Assembly: GCF_007754155.1 (NCBI RefSeq)
Contig: NZ_CP037423.1
Coordinates: 1,116,001-1,180,000 of the forward strand
DNA: 64,000 nt
Direction: 5' to 3'
Origin: Stieleria neptunia
Lineage (GTDB): Bacteria > Planctomycetota > Planctomycetia > Pirellulales > Pirellulaceae
Part shown: positions 58,285 through 64,000 of the stretch, piece by piece
Layout of the letters: the number at the start of each line of letters is the position of its first letter
Position numbering within the stretch: position 1 is the stretch's first letter
Notes under the pieces: model-generated
The model's input: the letters and a program-made list of their open reading frames with translations, nothing else
The model's database searches: none
What the model was told of the DNA's origin: nothing
Position numbers and translations under genes: made by a program

Positions 58285-59736
58285 ATGGACTCCTCAATCA
58301 CACGACGTCACTGGCTGCAACAGTTCGGCATGGGACTTGGCGGGATTGCCGCCTCCCAATTGCTGCAGCGCGATTTTGCCGCTGCCGCTCCCGCGGTTTC
58401 CCCGAACGGCGGCGTCCCCAGCGGCGGAGTGATCAACCCGACGCACCATGCCCCCAAAGCCAAACGAGTGATTTACTTGTTTCAAGCGGGCGGGCCTTCG
58501 CAGCTGGAAACCTGGGACTACAAACCACTGCTCAACGAGAAACAGGGCGAGCCGCTGCCGGACTCCGTTCGCCAAGGCCAACGCTTGACCGGCATGTCGG
58601 GCAATCAAGCGATTCTGCCGTTGGCCGGTTCGATGTACAAGTTCAATCGACACGGCGAAAACGGCACCTGGGTCAGCGAGTTGATGCCGCACATGGCGAA
58701 ACAGGTCGATCAAATCGCGGTGGTCAAATCGATGTACACCGAAGCGATCAATCACGATCCGGCGATCACGTTTTTGCAAACCGGCAACCAGCTTTCCGGC
58801 CGCCCCAGCATCGGTTCCTGGTTGCACTACGGCCTGGGCAGCGAGAACGACAACCTGCCGACCTTTGTCGTGTTGGTGACCAAAGGCAAGGGCGGCCAGC
58901 CGCTGTATTCACGGTTATGGGGATCGGGGTTCCTGCCGGCACGTTATCAAGGCGTCCAGTTTCGCTCGGGGAAAGAACCGGTGTTGTATCTGTCCAATCC
59001 GCCGGGCATTTCAGCGGGCAGCCGACGCAACATGCTCGATCGGCTTAACGACCTGCACCAACTGGAACAAGACCGTCTGGGCGACCCCGCACTGGCAACG
59101 CGGATCGAACAGTACGAGATGGCGTATCGAATGCAATCGAGTGTTCCCGACGTTGCCAACCTTGCCGACGAACCGCAACGCGTCAAAGATCTTTACGGAC
59201 CCGACGTTTCGAAACCCGGATCGTTTGCCGCCAACTGCCTGTTGGCCAGACGATTGGCCGAGCGTGGTGTTCGTTTCATCCAGCTTTACCACCAGGGATG
59301 GGACCACCACGGAAACATCCCCGGCGGCATGAAAACCCAGTGTCGGGACACCGACCAACCGTCCGCGGCGCTGCTGCAAGATCTGCAGCAACGCGGGTTG
59401 CTGGACGACACGTTGGTGATCTGGGGCGGTGAGTTCGGGCGGACGAACTATTCCCAAGGCACGTTGACCGCGACGAACTACGGCCGGGACCACCATCCGC
59501 GTTGTTTTACCATGTGGATGGCCGGCGGCGGCATCCAGGGCGGTGTCAATCATGGCGAGACCTGTCCGTTCGGTTACAACGTGGTCTCCGACGGCGTGCA
59601 CGTGCGAGACTTTCACGCCACGCTGTTGCACTTGATGGGGATTGACCACCATCGCCTGTCCGTCAAGTTTCAAGGTCTGGACGCCCGACTGACCGGTGTC
59701 GAACCGGCACGCGTTGTCAACGAAATCCTGGCGTAA
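58285..59736 (+). CDS. DUF1501 protein with twin-arginine-like leader
   Basis: 483 residues from ATG 58285. The N-terminus MDSSITRRHWLQQFGMGLGG has RR plus a hydrophobic stretch, consistent with Tat export. DUF1501 features: KRVIYLFQAGGPSQLETWDY (alkaline-phosphatase-superfamily-like start), HGENGTWVSELMPHMAKQVD, LGDPALATRIEQYEMAYRMQ, and the metal-binding-like end LVIWGGEFGRTNYSQG, GRDHHPRCFTMWMAGGGIQG, and VRDFHATLLHLMGIDHHRLS. Family members belong to the alkaline phosphatase/sulfatase-like fold, but their substrates are unknown. Together with the preceding PSCyt1/DUF1549/DUF1553 gene it makes the usual planctomycete two-gene set. Confidence 0.9.
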   Translation: MDSSITRRHWLQQFGMGLGGIAASQLLQRDFAAAAPAVSPNGGVPSGGVINPTHHAPKAKRVIYLFQAGGPSQLETWDYKPLLNEKQGEPLPDSVRQGQRLTGMSGNQAILPLAGSMYKFNRHGENGTWVSELMPHMAKQVDQIAVVKSMYTEAINHDPAITFLQTGNQLSGRPSIGSWLHYGLGSENDNLPTFVVLVTKGKGGQPLYSRLWGSGFLPARYQGVQFRSGKEPVLYLSNPPGISAGSRRNMLDRLNDLHQLEQDRLGDPALATRIEQYEMAYRMQSSVPDVANLADEPQRVKDLYGPDVSKPGSFAANCLLARRLAERGVRFIQLYHQGWDHHGNIPGGMKTQCRDTDQPSAALLQDLQQRGLLDDTLVIWGGEFGRTNYSQGTLTATNYGRDHHPRCFTMWMAGGGIQGGVNHGETCPFGYNVVSDGVHVRDFHATLLHLMGIDHHRLSVKFQGLDARLTGVEPARVVNEILA

Positions 59737-59742
59737 AACCAA

Positions 59743-59799
59743 GTGGGAGAGGCTTCCAGCCTGTCAATTCCGCGATGACAGGCTGGAAGCCTCTCCCAC
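59743..59799. repeat. Core hairpin copy 5, with compensatory base change
   Basis: Arms GTGGGAGAGGCTTCCAGCCT... and the matching ...GGCTGGAAGCCTCTCCCAC differ from the consensus at the same paired position (T to G on the left, A to C on the right), preserving pairing. Loop AATTCCGCGAT, 11 nt. Starts 7 bp after the DUF1501 stop. Confidence 0.9.
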
Positions 59800-59830
59800 G
59801 TTTGAAATATCTTTCGTTCAACCCAATACC

Positions 59831-60697
59831 ATGCACTTCACCTTCCCAAATCCATTCCGTTTGTTCGCGATTGCAGCCATTATCGTTGCTTGCGTTCCAA
59901 ACGCGACCGTCAGCGGCCAATCGACCGATTCGATTCCACCCCGACCGACGGATCGGCCCAGCGGTCTGCCGGACGCTGCAATGAGGGTGCCTTCGCTCGG
60001 CAGCGATGCGTTGAACGTCTATCGCGACGGACAAACGTTGTGGTTGCTGCCGAGTCCGGAATCGATCGAAGCACGCAGCTTCCATCTCCCGCGGCTTTGC
60101 GCCCCGATCCGTTCGTTGAACTGGCACGACGATGCCAAACGCGATCTTGGTTTTGTTCCTGAACCGGACCACTGGCGGTTCTCCTGGAATGCCGCCGTCG
60201 CTGCGGAAGCGTTGATCAAGGTGGAGTTTGACGGCGCCCCGCTATTGCCCGACGAAGTTTCACCGACCGAACCCGCCGGAGACGCGTCGGTGATGCTACA
60301 CGCCCACCACGCGGCAACCTTTGGCGAAAAACTGCGGTTCGAACCCCAGTGGTACAAGAACACCGTCGGCTATTGGACGGTCGCCAAGGACTACGCCACT
60401 TGGGAATTGAAACTGGACCAGTCGGGGCGTTACAGCGTTGCCGTGTTGCAAGGCTGTGGCGAAGGCCAGGGCGGCAGCGATGCGTTGATCAGTATTCGCG
60501 AGGGAGCGTCCACCGTCGCCGAGTTGCCATTCCAAACCATCGATACAGGACACTTTCAGAACTTTCGCTGGAATCACCTGGGAGACATCACGGTCACGAA
60601 ATCCGGGACCTATCAATTGCGAATCGAAGCCAAGCGAATCGCAAAAGGCGCCTTGTTCGACGTCCGCGCGATCCACCTGGTCAAACAAGCCAAGTGA
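59831..60697 (+). CDS. Secreted protein with a jelly-roll-like C-terminal domain
   Basis: 288 residues from ATG 59831. Signal peptide PFRLFAIAAIIVACVPNATV with cleavage near SGQ. The C-terminal half (about 150-285) has a beta-sandwich character: MLHAHHAATFGEKLRFEPQW, WTVAKDYATWELKLDQSGRY, SVAVLQGCGEGQGGSDALIS and KSGTYQLRIEAKRIAKGALF. This resembles galactose-binding/CBM6-type modules, with which planctomycete exported proteins often bind sugars. The N-terminal half has no recognised fold. Third gene of the PSCyt1-DUF1501 operon, with hairpin copy 5 in the 94-bp gap before it. No enzymatic motif seen. Confidence 0.6.
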   Translation: MHFTFPNPFRLFAIAAIIVACVPNATVSGQSTDSIPPRPTDRPSGLPDAAMRVPSLGSDALNVYRDGQTLWLLPSPESIEARSFHLPRLCAPIRSLNWHDDAKRDLGFVPEPDHWRFSWNAAVAAEALIKVEFDGAPLLPDEVSPTEPAGDASVMLHAHHAATFGEKLRFEPQWYKNTVGYWTVAKDYATWELKLDQSGRYSVAVLQGCGEGQGGSDALISIREGASTVAELPFQTIDTGHFQNFRWNHLGDITVTKSGTYQLRIEAKRIAKGALFDVRAIHLVKQAK

Positions 60698-60822
60698 CGC
60701 ATGGCATCCGTTGTGTTGTACGCGAGCGGAAATGGGGCGCAGGCATTAGTACAACGGGATTCAGCAACCGTTGGGGTCTAGCCTTTAGAGACCGTCCAGC
60801 TTAAGGCGATCGCATTTCTGAT

Positions 60823-60888
60823 GTACGATGGCCCTTCCGGGCCGTCGCCCGTGGGGCTCTGCGCGACGACCTAGAAAGGACGTCGTAC
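60823..60888. repeat. Single reverse-oriented partial copy of the 170-bp unit
   Basis: GTACGATGGCCCTTCCGGGC, GACGACCTAGAAAGGACGTC and final GTCGTAC match the reverse complement of the central part of the 42981-43490 units with a few differences. It shows the unit is dispersed as well as tandem. No gene lies in 60698-60950. Confidence 0.8.
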
Positions 60889-60950
60889 ACCCCTCCGCCG
60901 ACCACCTCTTACCCATTCGGTCAGATCGTTCGGATTTGTCGCGTTTCGCA

Positions 60951-61208
60951 CTAGCCGCCCTGTTTGGCCGCTTCGATCAGGGCGTCGATTTCCAAAACCT
61001 GTTCGTGGGGGATGCGATTCCGCTGATACTTGTTCCAAAGCAGTTCACGCAGCGTCTCCAGGTCTTCCAACTCGATGACCGGAAACTGAGTCCATTCGGT
61101 GTCCGACTTCAGTCGCGACTGCAGCTTCCATTTGCCGCCGTGCCGCGTGGCGGTGACCAGACGCGTGGCGCCTTCTTCGGTTTTCTCACGCCATTCGTGT
61201 TTCTTCAT
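60951..61208 (-). CDS. Small conserved-looking protein coupled to the CXC protein gene
   Basis: 85 residues from ATG 61208, whose ATGA overlaps the stop of the CXC gene (61205-61208); the longer frame to 61259 would overlap that gene for no reason. [40 protein letters not shown] and [20 protein letters not shown] form a probable beta-alpha fold followed by a helix; no family recognised. Coupling to the cysteine-rich protein suggests that the two act together. Confidence 0.6.
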   Translation of the reverse strand: MKKHEWREKTEEGATRLVTATRHGGKWKLQSRLKSDTEWTQFPVIELEDLETLRELLWNKYQRNRIPHEQVLEIDALIEAAKQGG

Positions 61209-61657
61209 GATCCGCATCGCGCACAGGGAAGGGATAGTCCATAGGTACATCGATTGCACTGATCACAATGCCATTCTCTCCAGTCACGGCAGGTGCCACA
61301 GATACTGCAATGCCACGTGCAGCTTTCCTGTTCGACTGTGTTATGGCAGAACGAGAGGAAATAAGTTTCGTCCTTGCATTCTGGGCAATCGTACCCGCCA
61401 ATTAATTTCTTCAGGGGCACCGATTCGTGATCGCAGGGAAGCGGAATGAAGGATTCGAGTTGCTCGTTGGTGAGAGAACGGACCACGACAGCATTTCCGA
61501 TGGCACAATCGGACATGTTCGCAACATCCATGCCGTTGAGAGGATTCTTGCAATCAACACATTTGCAAGCGTCCGTACACGGTTGGCCGTTTCTCAGGCA
61601 CTTGCACCGGCGCGAGTCGCAACCGCCTTTGCATTGACAAATTTGGGGTTCGTCCAT
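61205..61657 (-). CDS. Cysteine-rich protein with TSO1/tesmin-like CXC motif and zinc-ribbon tail
   Basis: 150 residues from ATG 61657 (a TTG at 61738 would add 27 residues with no clear purpose). [20 protein letters not shown] and [14 protein letters not shown] hold nine cysteines (7, 9, 13, 18, 20, 27, 31, 33, 36) spaced C-x-C-x3-C-x4-C-x-C-x6-C-x3-C-x-C-x2-C, matching the CXC module of eukaryotic TSO1/tesmin/LIN54 DNA-binding proteins. The C-terminal half has a further ten or more Cys/His ([45 protein letters not shown]), probably zinc ribbons. Metal-binding and possibly DNA-binding, by inference; it has no signal peptide. Overlaps the next gene by 4 bp and follows the dioxygenase gene by about 100 bp. 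Confidence 0.7.
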   Translation of the reverse strand: MDEPQICQCKGGCDSRRCKCLRNGQPCTDACKCVDCKNPLNGMDVANMSDCAIGNAVVVRSLTNEQLESFIPLPCDHESVPLKKLIGGYDCPECKDETYFLSFCHNTVEQESCTWHCSICGTCRDWREWHCDQCNRCTYGLSLPCARCGS

Positions 61658-61756
61658 TTTCGGAATCACACTGCGAACCAACGACACCACACTGTGGCTT
61701 TTTGAAATCCAGGAATCTAGTATCGACGCGATCACCAAGTCTGTCTACCAGTCGAG

Positions 61757-62485
61757 TCATCCGCCGCGCACGAAATCATGCCACTGCACTCCGTCGGGCA
61801 ATCTCGCCGACGCAGCAAACTCCAAATGCAGAATCCGTCGATGACGCGTCGTGCCCGGCTTGGACGGACCACTGCTGTGGCTGATCAGCGGACGCATTGC
61901 CAGCACATCGCCGGGCGCGGCGTGGATATCAACGGCACCGTCGATTCCCACCCCTTCGCCGTCGCTGGATCGATGCGATCCCGGAATCACCCGCAGGGGG
62001 CCGTTCTCTTCGGTCACCTCATCCAGGTGAATCCGCAGCGTCAGCATCTGCTTCAAAACGTCATCGCATGCGATCACGTGCGGCACGCCGGCTTTGGTGG
62101 TGGGGCGTGAAAACGAGGTAGACGCGATCGAGTTGTCTTTCACCGCGATCGACGTGTCCTTGTGCCAAGCCAGTGCCCAAGTGCGATCCGGTGGCTTGTC
62201 AAAGAACAGGGCTCGCACCAAACCGAATTCCGCGCCGAGTTGCTCACGCAGGAACGACAGCAGTGGATCGCTCTGCCAGACGGTTGTCGCCTCGGCAATC
62301 GACTCGATCAGATTTCGCGCCGCGTACACATGACCGCGACTGGACCGAGCCCGCACACCCTGGGGATCACCGTCAAACGCGCGGCTGCACGCCTCCAATA
62401 GGCTCGCGATCGATTCCGCGGACACGGCGCGCTTGAGTAGACAAAATCCATCACGTTCCAGGTGCCAGTCATTCAGGTCGACCAC
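61757..62485 (-). CDS. Phytanoyl-CoA dioxygenase (PhyH) family protein
   Basis: 242 residues with a GTG start at 62485. Iron-binding residues: His-x-Asp in LAWHKDTSIAV and the distal His in MRPLISHSSGPSKPGTT; the 2-oxoglutarate Arg is in HRRILHLEF. Other motifs: HVIACDDVLKQMLTLRIHLD and EENGPLRVIPGSHRSSDGEG, typical for PhyH. These enzymes hydroxylate or otherwise oxidise varied small molecules using Fe(II), oxygen and 2-oxoglutarate; the substrate here is unknown. It begins 7 bp after the sulfatase gene stop, so they share a transcript, which suggests a sulfated or lipid-like substrate or simply operon membership. Confidence 0.88.
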   Translation of the reverse strand: MVDLNDWHLERDGFCLLKRAVSAESIASLLEACSRAFDGDPQGVRARSSRGHVYAARNLIESIAEATTVWQSDPLLSFLREQLGAEFGLVRALFFDKPPDRTWALAWHKDTSIAVKDNSIASTSFSRPTTKAGVPHVIACDDVLKQMLTLRIHLDEVTEENGPLRVIPGSHRSSDGEGVGIDGAVDIHAAPGDVLAMRPLISHSSGPSKPGTTRHRRILHLEFAASARLPDGVQWHDFVRGG

Positions 62486-62492
62486 AACGATC

Positions 62493-63941
62493 CTACTTCC
62501 CTCGCTTCATCGCTTTTTGCAGCCCTTCGGCTTCGCCGTACAGCGGTGAATCGCTGCCCCGGCTACCGGGGACCATCGGCGCGTCATCGGCAGGCACCCA
62601 CTGGCGATGCTCCGCAATGATCGCGGCAAGCTTCGGATCGCCGGCAAGATTACGGTGCTCGTCCCGGTCGGTTCGATGGTCATACAGTTCTTCGGAACCG
62701 TCGCGATAACGGATGTAGTGGTAGTGCCGCGAATGAACCGAATGATTGCCGGGACCAAACGTGCAAATCGCGGGATGTTCCCACGGCGACGCGGCGTCTT
62801 TCAACAGTCCGTCTAGACTGTGTCCGTCCAGGCCTTCCGGGACCGGCAAACGACAGCTTTCCACCAGCGTGGGATAGACGTCGATCAAGCCGACCGGTGC
62901 GTCACAATCCGCTCCGCCGGCGATCCCCGGTCCGGCGACGATCAACGGGACGCGCGTCGTTCGCTGCCACAAGCTGCGTTTGGCCCACTTGTTCTTTTCG
63001 CCGAGATGGAAACCATGATCGCTGAACAGCACCACGATCGTGTTGTCATCCAGCCCGGCCGCTGCGATCGAATCGGTCACCATCCCGACCAGGTGATCGA
63101 CAAATGAAATGGACGCCAAGTAGGCCTGCACGGCATGTTTGTCTTCGCCATTGTCTTTCATCCACTCGTATCGGGGAGCCGTCGGATTCAGACTCAACTG
63201 AACCGCGATCGGCGGCACGTCGTCAAGATCTCCTCGGGGCACCGGCGGCATCACCAGCGTCTCCAGCGGATACAGGTCAAACCATTTCTTGCTCGCGTAG
63301 ATCGGCACGTGGGGCAGGTGAAAGCCGATTGCCATGAGAAACGGCTCATCGCGTTTGGCTAATTCCGGGATCCGCTTGGCAGCCCACGCCGCGGTGTGAT
63401 AATCCCGCTGGTCCTCATCGGCAAAGTCGACTTGTCCCCAGTCCCACGCGGGATGCGAACCCGGCACCCGATAACGCAGTTTTTCGGTTTTCCCAGGCGG
63501 GCGCCTGAGGCCGCGCGACCGCTGGACGTGATCGAACGATGCGGCATCGGCGGGCCCGTGAAAGATTTTGCCCATCGACTCGGCGCGATAGCCGCCGGCG
63601 CGAAAGTGCTGGAACATGGTCACCGCGTCGCGGGTGACGTCGACGTCACGAAACCCGGGCGCCAGAAAGTAATGTCCCGTCGTCGACGGCAGCTTGCCCA
63701 GCAACATGCTGATCCGCGACGGATTGCAGATCGGTGCCTGGCAGTGCGCGTTGGTGAAATTCACGCCCCGGGCCGCCAGCTTGTCGATCTGCGGCGTTTG
63801 CACTTGGGGATGTCCCCCCAAGCATCCCACCCAGTCGTTGAGGTCGTCGATGGCAACCAGCACCACGTTGGGAGGTTCGGCGGCGCGGGTCACGGCAACA
63901 GACGTCGCGAGCAAAATGACCAAGAAGATGGATCGAATCAT
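62493..63941 (-). CDS. Exported sulfatase, iduronate-2-sulfatase-like
   Basis: 482 residues from ATG 63941; an upstream start at 63998 is possible but places residues before the signal peptide MIRSIFLVILLATSVAVTRA. Core motifs: PPNVVLVAIDDLNDWVGCLG, Cys72 in PICNPSRISMLLGKLP (formylglycine site), GYRAESMGKIFHGPAD, FLMAIGFHLPHVPIYASKKW, and VVLFSDHGFHLGEKNKWAKR. The C-terminal LYDHRTDRDEHRNLAGDPKL is typical of the iduronate-2-sulfatase/choline-sulfatase branch. Probably desulfates a glycan outside the cytoplasm. First gene of the minus-strand group with PhyH, the CXC protein and the 85-residue protein. Its promoter would be at 63942-64000 or beyond the window. Confidence 0.9.
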   Translation of the reverse strand: MIRSIFLVILLATSVAVTRAAEPPNVVLVAIDDLNDWVGCLGGHPQVQTPQIDKLAARGVNFTNAHCQAPICNPSRISMLLGKLPSTTGHYFLAPGFRDVDVTRDAVTMFQHFRAGGYRAESMGKIFHGPADAASFDHVQRSRGLRRPPGKTEKLRYRVPGSHPAWDWGQVDFADEDQRDYHTAAWAAKRIPELAKRDEPFLMAIGFHLPHVPIYASKKWFDLYPLETLVMPPVPRGDLDDVPPIAVQLSLNPTAPRYEWMKDNGEDKHAVQAYLASISFVDHLVGMVTDSIAAAGLDDNTIVVLFSDHGFHLGEKNKWAKRSLWQRTTRVPLIVAGPGIAGGADCDAPVGLIDVYPTLVESCRLPVPEGLDGHSLDGLLKDAASPWEHPAICTFGPGNHSVHSRHYHYIRYRDGSEELYDHRTDRDEHRNLAGDPKLAAIIAEHRQWVPADDAPMVPGSRGSDSPLYGEAEGLQKAMKRGK

Positions 63942-64000
63942 GGCGTGGGAGAGACCGTTTGCGACTTTCGGAAATGAATCAGCGGCGTTCGGCATCATAC

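Overview
The window looks like a planctomycete chromosome segment, most likely from the Pirellulaceae (Rhodopirellula-like). The pointers are three sulfatases, PVC-type 'membrane-bound dehydrogenase' proteins ending in a CxxCH heme motif, a PSCyt1/DUF1549/DUF1553 protein next to a DUF1501 protein, a TIGR03000-like domain, long secreted proteins of unknown role, weak Shine-Dalgarno signals and many intergenic hairpin repeats. I saw no rRNA, tRNA, CRISPR array, transposase or phage gene.

Layout. (1) 1-10.95 kb: the 3' end of a polysaccharide pyruvyl transferase-like gene; small secreted PDZ and TIGR03000-like proteins; an unknown protein with a basic N-terminus; and a translationally coupled minus-strand trio (10482 to 3836) ending in a 1694-residue secreted protein with coiled coils and a secretin-like C-terminal region. 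A decayed copy of the pyruvyl transferase 3' end at 10760-10943 closes this segment, so two homologous fragments bracket about 10.2 kb. (2) 10.96-28.7 kb, minus strand: the most unusual part. In transcription order it encodes a papain-fold protein lacking all three catalytic residues, a small propeptide-like protein, a lipoprotein with two CxxCH sites, a GMC oxidoreductase-patatin fusion, a membrane-anchored DUF4331 protein, a catalase-like protein of the y4iL type, a subtilisin fused to a gluzincin-like metallopeptidase, and an MBL-fold hydrolase with a very basic N-terminus. Two ATGA overlaps and gaps of 3 and 9 bp suggest a co-expressed set. My inference is extracellular or periplasmic lipid release and oxidation combined with proteolysis. 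(3) 29-47 kb: a winged-helix-like planctomycete protein, a secreted PDZ protein with an intrinsic terminator, an arylsulfatase coupled to a CxxCH protein, three large PVC dehydrogenase/heme proteins (one fused to ThuA, one to an SGNH hydrolase) and a second sulfatase. (4) 47-54 kb: a 17-copy repeat array, then an RND efflux operon (outer-membrane factor, adaptor, permease) with overlapping genes. (5) 54-60.7 kb: a PAS-AraC regulator divergent from a PSCyt1/DUF1549/LamG/DUF1553 - DUF1501 - secreted protein operon whose intercistronic gaps carry hairpin repeats. (6) 60.9-64 kb, minus strand: sulfatase, PhyH-type dioxygenase, a small protein with a eukaryote-like TSO1/CXC cysteine motif, and an 85-residue protein coupled to it.

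Repeats. Five copies of a 57-bp hairpin (arms of about 23 nt, loop always 11 nt but unrelated in sequence) are spread over the window. Three of them sit inside a larger 116-117 bp element with outer inverted ends, and one copy shows a compensatory base change. There is also an exact 3 x 170 bp tandem array, a compound GGGGTCTGTCCCC array, a two-copy GC-rich repeat that begins in the last codons of the RND permease, and a hairpin cluster between two divergent dehydrogenase genes.
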